DNA of 64,000 nucleotides from Actinomycetes bacterium (lineage in GTDB: Bacteria > Actinomycetota > Actinomycetes > Actinomycetales > Micrococcaceae): NCBI GenBank assembly GCA_023426375.1, contig JAFAAV010000089.1, positions 14,495 to 78,494 of the forward strand. The letters are read 5' to 3'. Positions 16,005-24,899 of the stretch are shown here, in pieces. Each line of letters starts with the position of its first letter. Positions within the stretch are counted from its first letter, which is position 1. The notes below the pieces were generated by a model. The model searched no databases. It was not told where the DNA came from and saw only the letters and a program-made list of their open reading frames with translations. The translations under genes were made by a program, and so were the position numbers.

Positions 16005-16390
16005 TCTGGGATCACGGTGAGGCCCTCGAATTCGACCTAATCGAACGCAAACTACGCCTACGAGACGTAGGAACCCCGGAATTCACCTGGCGAGACCTGC
16101 GAATCGTCATCAAATACCTCCCACGCGAATCCGCCCTAGTCGCCGAAATCGACCCGGACGCCGCCGGATGGTCCCTCGAAGCACTCCTCCTGGCCACCGT
16201 CGCCGACGGCATCCACTGGCTCCAATGGGCCAAAACCAAGGACGGGGAAAAGGGCCGAAACCAGCCCAAACCCATCCCACGGCCCGGCGTGGAAGACAAA
16301 ACCAAGAGGATCAAGGGCACCCCCGAACCAATCAACGACATCGTCGAATGGCTCGGACCCGGCTTCGAGGACTTCGCGCTCGCCGCATAA
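15950..16390 (+). CDS. tail assembly chaperone, frameshifted extension (gpGT-like)
   Basis: This frame is -1 relative to the short form and is read after slipping at GGGGGAA (15977-15983). The fused product continues G-I-R-G-L-I-R-L-I-W-D-H-G-E-A and then FDLIERKLRLRDVG, FTWRDLRIVIKYLP, which is the conserved extension of actinophage chaperones. The C-terminus is basic with KPIPRPG. I infer that translation begins at 15609, not at the GTG at 15950, which has no proper ribosome binding site. Required with the short form for tail length assembly. Confidence 0.82.
   Translation: MVRRPRRDDGGIRGLIRLIWDHGEALEFDLIERKLRLRDVGTPEFTWRDLRIVIKYLPRESALVAEIDPDAAGWSLEALLLATVADGIHWLQWAKTKDGEKGRNQPKPIPRPGVEDKTKRIKGTPEPINDIVEWLGPGFEDFALAA
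15977..15983 (+). promoter_or_regulatory. -1 ribosomal frameshift slippery site GGGGGAA
   Basis: In the zero frame the codons are atG-GGG-GAA. Slipping back one base lets the P-site Gly tRNA re-pair on GGG and continues with GGA-ATT-CGC in the open -1 frame. The site lies 18 bases before the zero-frame stop, as usual in tail chaperone genes. Confidence 0.8.
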
Positions 16391-16407
16391 CCGAATACAG
16401 CACCACC

Positions 16408-16442
16408 AGGAAGGGGCAGACCACAACGGTCTGCCCCTTCCT
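16408..16442 (+). terminator. 15-bp perfect hairpin before tape measure gene
   Basis: AGGAAGGGGCAGACC pairs exactly with GGTCTGCCCCTTCCT around loop ACAAC. There is no U-run after it, so it may weaken rather than stop transcription, or be an RNA processing or stability element between the chaperone and the tape measure gene. Confidence 0.5.
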
Positions 16443-16462
16443 GCATTCCCGAAGGAGGGGAC

Positions 16463-19400
16463 ATGACCGAAGTCGCAGTTGCCCACATGCCGGTCATCCC
16501 CTCGATGAAGGGGCTGCAACGAAACCTCACCAACGCCATGGCCCCGGCCGCGGCGAAGGCCTCCGACCAGGTCGGCCAGACCATGGGCGCGCGCATGAGC
16601 TCGCGCCTGTCCTCCGGGTTGAAAACCGGCGTGAAGGTCGCCGGCGCTGGCGTCGCCACCGTCCTGGGAACCTCCCTGGTGAAGGGCTTCCAACGACTCT
16701 CGGCCATTGAAAACGCAGAAGCAAAACTCACCGGCCTCGGCAACTCCGCAGCAGACACGTCCAAGATCATGGACAACGCGCTCGCCGCGGTGAAGGGCAC
16801 CGCCTTCGGTATGGACGAGGCAGCCACTACGGCGGCCTCCGCGGTGGCTGCTGGTGTGAAGCCCGGTCAGGACCTCACCAAGTACTTGGGCCTGGTCGGC
16901 GACGCCGCCACGATCGCGGGCACGGACATGGGCTCGATGGGGTCGATCTTCAACAAGGTCATGACCTCCGGCAAGGTCCAGGGCGACGTGTTCGCCCAAC
17001 TCTCGGACTCTGGTATCCCGGTCGTGCAGATGCTCGCCGACTCCATGGGAATCGCAGCCGACGAAGTCTATGACCTCGGCTCGAAGGGCAAGATCAGCTC
17101 AGACGAGTTCTTGAAGGCCATGGGCTCGATGGAGGGCGCCGCACTCAAGGGCGGCGAGACCACCACCGGCGCGTGGAAGAACATGATGGCCGCGCTCTCA
17201 CGCTTCGGCGCGGGCATGCTCAAGGGCATCTACCCGGCCATCGGCCCCACGTTCAACAAGATCACCGCGATGCTCGACGCCGCCGAGGCGAAGGTCACCC
17301 CTTTCGTGGCCACAATCTCGGAGAAGCTCGGCAACGCCATGAGCAACCTCGACTTCTCGTCGTGGTCCAACTTCACCAGCTCCCTGTCCACCACCTCCGG
17401 CGCGCTCGGCCGCGAATTCGGGCCCGCACTGTCCTCGGTGGGGGAGTCTCTCGGCACGCTGCGGCCGGCCATGTCCGAATTTGTCCGTCAGCTCCCGCAG
17501 ATCGGCGGCTCCGTCGTCACCCTCGCCGTCAGCGGCGTGAAACTGCTGGCCGGCGCTCTCGGATTCCTCGCGGACCACTCCGACACCATCGTCCGATTCA
17601 TGCCGGCCATCGTCGCCGGCTTCGTCGCATGGCGCGTGGCATCCACCGCGCTCGCGTACTCGTCTCAGAAGTTGCAGTGGGCGCAGGTTGCTATGGCTCC
17701 GGTGCTGCTCACGAATAATGCGCTGCGTCTGATCAACATCACGTTGGAGAACCGTCAGACCCGCGCCCGTATTGCCAATACGGCGGCTACGTCGACGAAT
17801 ACCACGGCCACGGCTGCGAATAATACGGCTCAGAACATGGGCGTATTTGCTCGTATCCGGGCTGTGGCGGCGACGGTGGCCCACCGTGTGGCTGTGGTTG
17901 CCTCTGCGATCGCTACGCGGACTGCAGCGGCCGCACAGTGGCTGTTCAACGCCGCGCTGTCAGCTAATCCGATCGGGCTTGTGATCTTGGCGATCACTGC
18001 TCTGGTGGCGGGACTGGTATGGTTCTTCACCCAGACCCAGCTCGGGCAGCAGATCTGGTCAACGGTGTGGACCGCGATCAAGACCATCGTGGCCGGTGTC
18101 GTGGCCTGGTTCCAGACCGTGGTGCTGCCGATGCTGTCCGCTGCCGTGTCCGCGATCGGTGCCGCGTTCCAGTGGCTCTACGCCAATGTGATCCTTCCAG
18201 TCTGGAACGGGATCAAGGTTGCCGTGGCCATCGTGATAGCGGTGGTCATGACGATCATCCAGGGCCTGGTCTGGTTCGTGCGTAGCGTCCTGGGCCCGGC
18301 GTTCACTTGGCTCTATGTCAACATCATCGTGCCGGTGTGGAACGGGATCCGGAACGCGATCTCCGCCGCGTGGAACTTCATCCGCGACGTGATCCTGGTT
18401 CCGCTGATTGGCTTCGTGCGTGGCACACTGACCGCCGCATGGACCTGGTTGCGCACCATCGTGGCCGCCGTGTGGGGCGCGATCCGCGGCGCGATAACGG
18501 CGGCGTGGAATTGGATCCGCAACGCGGTCCTGGTTCCGCTGATTGGCTTCGTCCGTGGCGTGCTCACCAATGCGTGGATCGGGCTGCGAATCCTGATCAA
18601 CGCCGTGTGGTCTGTGATTCGGGCCGTGATCTCGTCCGCGTGGAACTGGATCCGCGGCGTCGTCCTGAATCCGCTGATCGGGTTCCTGAAAGGCCCCCTG
18701 GCGGGTGCGTGGAACTGGCTGCGTGGTCTGATCGAGCGTGTTTGGAGCGGGATCAAGTCCGCTGTCAGCGGCGCGTGGAACTGGGTCCGCGGCAACGTAC
18801 TCGACCCGATGATCAACTTCGTCCGTAACAACGTGGTTTCCGCGTGGGAGACGGCGAAGTCTGGTATCGAGACGGCCTGGAACAAGATCAAGTCGATTGT
18901 GTCGAAGCCCGTTGATTTCGTGGTCAACACTGTCATCAACGATGGGTTCATCAAGAACTTCAACAAGATCGCTGAGAAGTTCAAGATCGACAAGATCCCC
19001 GAGGTCTCCTTCCGCGGCTTCCGCACGGGTGGTTACACCGGCGACAAGTACCGCAAGGACGAAGTCGCCGGCCTGGTCCACGGCCAGGAAGAAGTGATCC
19101 GGGCGGAATCCACTCGTGACATCGAGCGGGCCGCACCCGGTTTCCTGGATCGCCTGAACAAGTACGGTGCATCCGCGCTGCCGACCTTCGGTCACGATGG
19201 TCACGCAGCGCATGGTGGCCTTGCTGCTGGCGGGCCTGGTGGGCCGGGCACGTACCTGTGGGGGCCGTTGCAGAACGCGATCTACCGAACGGGTATCGCG
19301 CACCTCAACGGTGGCGCATCCGGATACAACATCGGGGCCATGGCCAGGGCCTGGAACAACATGTCCAACCTCAAGGTCAAGCACGGTTCCGGTCAGAACC

Positions 19401-20200
19401 AGATCACCGTCGGACCCGGCGCACCCGCAGGAACCTGGGGCTACGCCTGGACCAACGGCACGATCCGGCTCAACACCGGCATCCCCGGTGGCATGAAGAC
19501 CGGCACCGGCGCGCATGAGGTCGGTCACGTTCTCGGACTCGACCACGCCGGAACGAACTCGATTATGCACCCCATGATGCGCGGACCCCTGTGGCCCTCC
19601 GCCTACGACCGTTCCACGATCCAACGGATCTACGGCGGCGCAGGCAAGGGCAACCCACCCGAAGGCGGCGGGGACTCCGGACCCTCCATCAGCGACATCG
19701 CATCCTCCATCTGGGACAAGCTCAAGGGCATCGTCAACTTCGACAGCCTCCTGGGCCGCATCCCCGGCGGAGGGTTCGCCACCGACCTGATGAAGGGCGC
19801 AGCGAAAACCGTGTGGGACGGGTTCAAGGGCTTCGTGTCCAAAACCATCACCGACGCCGCAGACAAGATCATCCCTGACTGGGCCGACGGCCTACTCGGC
19901 AAGATCTTCGGCGCCGGAGCCCGCCCCGCCATCGACGGCGTGTGGGACAGCCCCGTGGGAAGCATCCAGTCACTACGACCGGGTGTGAACACGATCTACA
20001 ACGGCACCGGCAGCTCGGAGTACTTCCAACGAGTCGCACCCATGGCCGCATCAGCGGACCGTGTCGGCACCGTGGAACTGTCCGCCACTGACCGTGCCCT
20101 GCTACGCGCCGTCGCTGACCGTGACGTCCAACTGTCCGTGGACGGCCGGGAACTGCACACCACCGTGAAGAAGCTAAACGCGAAGTTTGGAGGACGTTGA
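16463..20200 (+). CDS. tape measure protein with embedded metzincin-like domain
   Basis: 1245 residues behind GAAGGAGGGG. The N-terminal 300 residues hold the usual tape measure region (AKLTGLGNSAADTSKIMDN, FAQLSDSGIPVVQMLADSMG). Residues about 560-815 are hydrophobic, with repeated units built around AWNWIR..VL.PLIGFVRG, each with several Trp. After a Gly-rich linker, residues about 930-1055 form a separate domain with zinc protease motif H1018-E-V-G-H1022-V-L-G-L-D-H1028 and a Met-turn-like S-I-M1035-H-P, as in matrixin-type (M10) metzincins. The C-terminal part carries another membrane-like or helical region. The protein sets tail length and probably enters the cell envelope during injection. 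Confidence 0.9.
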   Translation: MTEVAVAHMPVIPSMKGLQRNLTNAMAPAAAKASDQVGQTMGARMSSRLSSGLKTGVKVAGAGVATVLGTSLVKGFQRLSAIENAEAKLTGLGNSAADTSKIMDNALAAVKGTAFGMDEAATTAASAVAAGVKPGQDLTKYLGLVGDAATIAGTDMGSMGSIFNKVMTSGKVQGDVFAQLSDSGIPVVQMLADSMGIAADEVYDLGSKGKISSDEFLKAMGSMEGAALKGGETTTGAWKNMMAALSRFGAGMLKGIYPAIGPTFNKITAMLDAAEAKVTPFVATISEKLGNAMSNLDFSSWSNFTSSLSTTSGALGREFGPALSSVGESLGTLRPAMSEFVRQLPQIGGSVVTLAVSGVKLLAGALGFLADHSDTIVRFMPAIVAGFVAWRVASTALAYSSQKLQWAQVAMAPVLLTNNALRLINITLENRQTRARIANTAATSTNTTATAANNTAQNMGVFARIRAVAATVAHRVAVVASAIATRTAAAAQWLFNAALSANPIGLVILAITALVAGLVWFFTQTQLGQQIWSTVWTAIKTIVAGVVAWFQTVVLPMLSAAVSAIGAAFQWLYANVILPVWNGIKVAVAIVIAVVMTIIQGLVWFVRSVLGPAFTWLYVNIIVPVWNGIRNAISAAWNFIRDVILVPLIGFVRGTLTAAWTWLRTIVAAVWGAIRGAITAAWNWIRNAVLVPLIGFVRGVLTNAWIGLRILINAVWSVIRAVISSAWNWIRGVVLNPLIGFLKGPLAGAWNWLRGLIERVWSGIKSAVSGAWNWVRGNVLDPMINFVRNNVVSAWETAKSGIETAWNKIKSIVSKPVDFVVNTVINDGFIKNFNKIAEKFKIDKIPEVSFRGFRTGGYTGDKYRKDEVAGLVHGQEEVIRAESTRDIERAAPGFLDRLNKYGASALPTFGHDGHAAHGGLAAGGPGGPGTYLWGPLQNAIYRTGIAHLNGGASGYNIGAMARAWNNMSNLKVKHGSGQNQITVGPGAPAGTWGYAWTNGTIRLNTGIPGGMKTGTGAHEVGHVLGLDHAGTNSIMHPMMRGPLWPSAYDRSTIQRIYGGAGKGNPPEGGGDSGPSISDIASSIWDKLKGIVNFDSLLGRIPGGGFATDLMKGAAKTVWDGFKGFVSKTITDAADKIIPDWADGLLGKIFGAGARPAIDGVWDSPVGSIQSLRPGVNTIYNGTGSSEYFQRVAPMAASADRVGTVELSATDRALLRAVADRDVQLSVDGRELHTTVKKLNAKFGGR

Positions 20201-21015
20201 TGAGCGCATGGCTGGGACCTGTGGGCGGTCTCATTGAGTTCGTGCATTACCAAGGCGCGGTGAAGACGAAGCATGACCGAGAGGTCACGCTTCAGACGAC
20301 CATCGGTGGCGGGAGATTCGCACTCACCGCCCCCGCCACTAACCTGCGCTCATGGGCGGTGTCCACGGAGGGGATTGACTCATCACAGTGGGCTGCCTTC
20401 GACGCCCTGCGCTCGGGTGCATACGGCGACAGGAACTACTTTCTATCTCCACTGGCACAGGTCACGAACCTGATTACGCCCGCGAAGTCCATGCCAGGGA
20501 TGGGTGGGGAAACGGCGGGGGTAAATGGTGATGCACTCGCGGGCGGTCTGATGTTTACCCCGGAGGGCATACGTGTCCCGTCGATGATCTCCGGTGGCGG
20601 AGCCGCTTACCTTCGGGTGGACGTACCAGTGCGCCCAGGTACGCAAGTCACCGGGAGCGTGTATGTCGCAGGCAGTGGCGTGCAAGTTCGCTCTTGGTGG
20701 GTCGATGCCGCGCTCAAGCACGTATCCGTATCGTCTTGGCCAGTGGTGACCTCAACCGAACTCACTCGCGCCGCCAATACCACCACGGTGCCAGAGGACG
20801 CACACGCCGTGTACATCACTGTCACCGGAGCTACCGCCATAGCAGCTCCTGCGGTGACTTGGACAGACACCGCCCGCCCTTGGACAGTCGGCCGTGGGTG
20901 CGACAACGCGATTATCAGCGATGTCAGTGAATCTGAGGTGCTCGCGGGACGGTGGAACAACCAACAAGCCGCAGACTTTGACTTCACAGTGACGGAGGTG
21001 GGAGCTGGTGCGTAG
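20200..21015 (+). CDS. distal tail protein with inserted beta-sandwich (Dit-like)
   Basis: 271 residues; ATG 20200 overlaps the tape measure stop (TGATG). The N-terminal part (FVHYQGAVKTKHDREVTLQTTIGG) and position suit a distal tail protein. Residues about 120-235 look like an inserted jelly-roll module (AYLRVDVPVRPGTQVTGSVYVAG), similar to carbohydrate-binding domains found in so-called evolved Dit proteins, which may help host binding. The insertion and its role are inferred from sequence character only. Confidence 0.75.
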   Translation: MSAWLGPVGGLIEFVHYQGAVKTKHDREVTLQTTIGGGRFALTAPATNLRSWAVSTEGIDSSQWAAFDALRSGAYGDRNYFLSPLAQVTNLITPAKSMPGMGGETAGVNGDALAGGLMFTPEGIRVPSMISGGGAAYLRVDVPVRPGTQVTGSVYVAGSGVQVRSWWVDAALKHVSVSSWPVVTSTELTRAANTTTVPEDAHAVYITVTGATAIAAPAVTWTDTARPWTVGRGCDNAIISDVSESEVLAGRWNNQQAADFDFTVTEVGAGA

Positions 21016-23335
21016 CATCCCTGGGTGGCCCGAAACGGCTGATGTCGTGACCGTGAGCGCGCGGGCTACTGTCGCTGGCCGAACAGTTGAGGTCGTGGAC
21101 ATATCCACGACCCGTGAACTTCCCCGAGCGTTGCCGGGTCAGGTGACTATGGCCGGTGGCATCACCGCCGCTACCGGATCTATGACGATCGCCCCGCCTA
21201 AAGACAACCCCGTGAGTGGGCGCGTCCAGACCCCATGGACGGACACCACCTACCCAGCCCGGGGAGATCGCGTGGAGATCTGGGCCGTGCACAACGGCGT
21301 CGAAGCAAAGATATTCACAGGCCGCGTGGACGATGTGAAAGGCGGGGTAGACACCCTCGAGGTGACCTTGGGCCTCGTTGATGACTACGACGCCCTGGGC
21401 CAGGAAATTCAACACACAGCGCTCGCACGGATGATGCCGCCCCTGTCCACCACGGGTGACGGTTATCAGCGCATGACGGGCTTGCTTTCTCCTTGGGTGA
21501 CGAGCATGGCCGCAAGGCAAGCCGGTTTCTGCTCGACCCCGCCGATGGACGCCTACTGTCTAGTGTCCGCGCCGCTGCAGGGCTCCACATGGCCCGAGCG
21601 GGGGGTCCTCAGGGACTCTTACCGGCATTCGGATGTGGGCGAATGGTCAAAGTACCATCCGGGAGCGACGACCGAGCCGGACGGCTGGTTGTCGATGACG
21701 CAGCTCATCGCGAAGTACGAGCCGGACCCGTACAACACCCCGTACAACTCAGGGATCACTTCTGCCCGTCCTTTGTCGATCACGATGATGGCCGGCCGTT
21801 GGCAGTCCACATCCTCTTACGTGGCCGCACGATGGGACACTGGCCATACTCTGCGAATCGCTTGCGCAGGAAACCGCGACCTATCAGCTCAATACATGGC
21901 ACCTGACGGGACAGTGCGAACTGTCGCGTTCATGTCCTCGTCCACGGCGGGGGATTGGTCGATCGCCACCGCACAGTGGGAGCTGTTCGGGACTGGATCG
22001 CTGAAAGTCACACTGTACACCGATACCGGAAAAACGGCTGAGGGAACGATCACTGCTCCGATGGGGTCCAAGACTAAGCCGATTTTCCAAGTATGGGTAT
22101 ACGCGCCTTCAGGGAATTACATCGCCGGCGCGCAGGTCTCATTCACGAGCTTGCCCGCAGCGACCCGCTTTCGACGCTCGGCATCTATCCAACCCGCGAA
22201 GCCATTGCGGAACTTGAACCTAGTTCCCGCCCTGGCCATGACACCAGCAGCAGAAATCCTCAATGCCCAAGCCGAAGCGGAACTCGCCGCGCTATGGGTC
22301 GATGAAGATGGGGTCTTGCAATACCGAGACACGCCCACCCTGCTCGGCGCACCAGTGACGAGAACATTCACATCTGCCCGCGATGTCATAGGCCTGTCCT
22401 GGTCAACGAACTCCCAAGACGTGCGCCGCAAGGTGACTGTCAAATACCGTTCCGCCGCGGTTTCTATCGCGCGGCGCTCACGGATCACTGTGTACGAGGG
22501 ACAGAAGAGCGAGCTGGCTGTGGGGGAGGACTCGGACATATGGATCGATGTCCCGGACGATGAGGAATGGATACAAGCCGACTCCACCCCACGCACCGTT
22601 TATGGGGACTACAACGCGTCTCTCATGAACTCGGGTGAGGGCTCGTTCATCGGGTTCACGGGTCTGACGAAAGATGGCGATGAAATCCCCATCCTGGACG
22701 GTACAAAAGCGGTGTATACGCTCTCGTTCAATCTCGTGGGGCGCCGTGGGTATCGGGCAATCATAGGGATCGCGCAATTACCCTCCAACGCTGATCGTGT
22801 GACCACTCAGACGCGTACGGAAGATGCGACATCGCTGAAGAAGGCATACCGAGGTATCGGCCTCCCGCTGATTCGTGCCATGGGTAAGGGAACTTGGGCT
22901 GATCAGGAAGCTACTCCGGGTGTGACCGGCCCGTCCTGGGCCACCGACCTGTCGCACGATGCAGGATGGTTCGTCCAGGACCAGGTGGTGGCGTCCTCAC
23001 TCGCGCAAACGATCGCGGAGCAAACGAAAGCGCCGTACCCATTGCTTGATGATCTGCCGGTGCGCCCGGATCCCCGTGTGCAGCTTGGGGACAAGGTCCG
23101 TGTCCAGGATCCGCACCGCACTGGCCTGTCATTGCTGGGTGTGGTGTGTGGGATCGATCAGTCAATTGGCGCGGGCTCGCATGAGATGAAGCTGTCCTTG
23201 ATTGTGACCACGGTCCAGCACGCGTATGTGACTCTCGGCGAATTCGACTCTTTCTACCGCAGCCTGGGTCAGGTTGACGAAACGTTTAAACAGGAAACCT
23301 TGGCGAGCCGCGACAACTCGCCGCTGAGAAAGTAG
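21008..23335 (+). CDS. minor tail / baseplate hub protein (Tal-like)
   Basis: 775 residues, GTG start inside the end of the Dit-like gene, with GGAGGTGGGAG upstream. The N-terminus (TADVVTVSARATVAGRTVEVVDIS) and the C-terminal block RPDPRVQLGDKVRVQDPHRTGL are typical of tail hub proteins in actinophages. The middle (about 230-395) seems to contain another inserted beta-sandwich (AARWDTGHTLRIACAGNRDL, IFQVWVYAPSGN). No protease or lysozyme motif is evident. It probably forms the tail tip that carries the next protein. Confidence 0.8.
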   Translation: MRSIPGWPETADVVTVSARATVAGRTVEVVDISTTRELPRALPGQVTMAGGITAATGSMTIAPPKDNPVSGRVQTPWTDTTYPARGDRVEIWAVHNGVEAKIFTGRVDDVKGGVDTLEVTLGLVDDYDALGQEIQHTALARMMPPLSTTGDGYQRMTGLLSPWVTSMAARQAGFCSTPPMDAYCLVSAPLQGSTWPERGVLRDSYRHSDVGEWSKYHPGATTEPDGWLSMTQLIAKYEPDPYNTPYNSGITSARPLSITMMAGRWQSTSSYVAARWDTGHTLRIACAGNRDLSAQYMAPDGTVRTVAFMSSSTAGDWSIATAQWELFGTGSLKVTLYTDTGKTAEGTITAPMGSKTKPIFQVWVYAPSGNYIAGAQVSFTSLPAATRFRRSASIQPAKPLRNLNLVPALAMTPAAEILNAQAEAELAALWVDEDGVLQYRDTPTLLGAPVTRTFTSARDVIGLSWSTNSQDVRRKVTVKYRSAAVSIARRSRITVYEGQKSELAVGEDSDIWIDVPDDEEWIQADSTPRTVYGDYNASLMNSGEGSFIGFTGLTKDGDEIPILDGTKAVYTLSFNLVGRRGYRAIIGIAQLPSNADRVTTQTRTEDATSLKKAYRGIGLPLIRAMGKGTWADQEATPGVTGPSWATDLSHDAGWFVQDQVVASSLAQTIAEQTKAPYPLLDDLPVRPDPRVQLGDKVRVQDPHRTGLSLLGVVCGIDQSIGAGSHEMKLSLIVTTVQHAYVTLGEFDSFYRSLGQVDETFKQETLASRDNSPLRK

Positions 23336-23344
23336 GAACTATAA

Positions 23345-24844
23345 ATGCCGGAGTTCACCCCACTCAAAATCAGTTACCCGACCCCCGATGATCTGCATCC
23401 TTCTGCAAATTGGTGGAAGGCGCTGGCTGTGTCCGCGGACAACGCAATGACTGCGCTGTTCAACAAAGCGAAGGATGAGGCTTCTTGGATTAAGCCTCCC
23501 CTGACGAGTGGTAGTGATCTGGACTCATTAGTGGATCCTGGCCTGTACCCCATGTTGGGAGGGCAGACTGCCGCGAGTATCGGTATCCCCGTCCCCAACG
23601 TAACTCCCGGCTGGCTGGAAGTTATGCACGGGTACAACTCGATTCATATTGTCCAGCGATTCAAGTCCGTTGGCGGCGGCAATGACATGCGTCGTTTCAT
23701 GTGGAATGGCGTGTGGCGGGCATGGGAACAATTGAGCGCAGAAACCTCGCCTGCGTGGCTGAAGTCGCCGCCGCTGTCAGGTTCTAGTGATCTGAACTCA
23801 CTGGTCGAGCCGGGTGTGTATCCGATGCTAGGAGCGCAAACCCCCGCGAACATCGGGATTCCGGTGCCTGCTACAACGCCCGGCTGGTTGGAAGTCATGC
23901 ACGGGTACAACTCGAAGTACATTGTTCAGCGATTCCGGTCAGTTGGCGGCGGCAATGACATGCGTCGTTTCATGTGGGACGGCGTGTGGAGGTCCTGGGA
24001 AACCGACGGAGCGGCTGCCCCGCTACCGGCCGGGGGAGGGGGCACAGGACTCCAAGCGCGTCTCACACCGGAGATCACCGGCGAATGGGCCACCCGCGAA
24101 CAGTGGGCTGAGTATCTTGAAGCGTTCTCCACTCACCTCGAAGTGGAGCTGTTGACCATCGGCACGTCGGTGAGGGGCAGGGATATTCCGGCGATTCGGA
24201 TTGGTGATCCTACGAAACCTGCCTTCTTGGCTGTTGGTGGACAACACCCGAATGAGCCTTCGAACCCTCACGGCACGCTGGTGTGGGCACGGCAACTACT
24301 CGAAGCTGACACAACGATTCTCATGGACATGTGCATCCTCATCGTCCCGTGCCTGAACATGGACGGCTGGCTGGCACAGCGCAACAACGGGAACAACGTT
24401 GACATCAACCGTGACTGGCTCGACTTCTCCCAGCCGGAGACTATCGCTCTACGCGACTTCGTGGCTCAGCACAATGTCGTCGGAGCGGTGGACGGTCACA
24501 GCTTCGGGTATCCCCGACAGGTGAGCTTGAAGATTCCCTCGGAAGGCTCCGTCGATGTGCTCGAAAAGTCTCAGGGGCTGTATGACGCTGTGTGGGCGGA
24601 GATGGAGAAGCGCGGCCATGAGGTGCGCGAGTACGGGCCGCCTGCGCCGATCACTACCCTTCGTGACGGTCTGGCACGGATGGGAGTGCCCGCGATTCTG
24701 TTGGAGGTGCCCTCCCGCAGCGAGGGCACGCCTATTGCTGATCGTCCGAACGCTGGGTGGCAGCTCAAGGTATCGGCTCAGTGCATGGACGCGGCCGCGC
24801 ATAAGGCCTGGGAATGGGTCAAGGCCACCCCGCCCACCGCATGA
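23345..24844 (+). CDS. tail protein: two pyocin-knob-like repeats plus M14 carboxypeptidase
   Basis: 499 residues. Two near-identical modules (about 47-129 and 137-219; LYPML...GWLEVMHGYNS...FMW.GVWR.WE) resemble the knob domains of pyocin and phage tail fibres that bind surface sugars. After a Gly-rich hinge (222-236) comes a zinc carboxypeptidase domain: H301-P-N-E304, N351-V-D-I-N355-R356-D-W, H385 in DGHSFG, and E454 in LLEVPS, so the zinc ligands, substrate Asn-Arg and catalytic Glu of M14 are all in place. M14 enzymes remove C-terminal residues from peptides; in this setting the target may be cell-wall stem peptides. Likely the receptor-binding tip. Confidence 0.85.
   Translation: MPEFTPLKISYPTPDDLHPSANWWKALAVSADNAMTALFNKAKDEASWIKPPLTSGSDLDSLVDPGLYPMLGGQTAASIGIPVPNVTPGWLEVMHGYNSIHIVQRFKSVGGGNDMRRFMWNGVWRAWEQLSAETSPAWLKSPPLSGSSDLNSLVEPGVYPMLGAQTPANIGIPVPATTPGWLEVMHGYNSKYIVQRFRSVGGGNDMRRFMWDGVWRSWETDGAAAPLPAGGGGTGLQARLTPEITGEWATREQWAEYLEAFSTHLEVELLTIGTSVRGRDIPAIRIGDPTKPAFLAVGGQHPNEPSNPHGTLVWARQLLEADTTILMDMCILIVPCLNMDGWLAQRNNGNNVDINRDWLDFSQPETIALRDFVAQHNVVGAVDGHSFGYPRQVSLKIPSEGSVDVLEKSQGLYDAVWAEMEKRGHEVREYGPPAPITTLRDGLARMGVPAILLEVPSRSEGTPIADRPNAGWQLKVSAQCMDAAAHKAWEWVKATPPTA
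23669..23977 (+). repeat. 36-bp exact direct repeat inside tail gene
   Basis: The same 36 bases occur at 23669-23704 and 23942-23977 (273 bp or 91 codons apart), inside the two knob-like modules. The flanking DNA is also alike, so the second module arose by a recent in-frame duplication. Confidence 0.9.
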
Positions 24845-24899
24845 CCCCAACCACAGGAACACCTCATCTGCAGTCGTGGTCAAGTACTAGGAGGCCCCC

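Noticed and set aside
18059..19624. 521-codon - strand frame opposite the tape measure gene
   Set aside because: Antisense shadow of the repeat-rich + strand gene; Asp/His/Arg/Pro composition without motifs.
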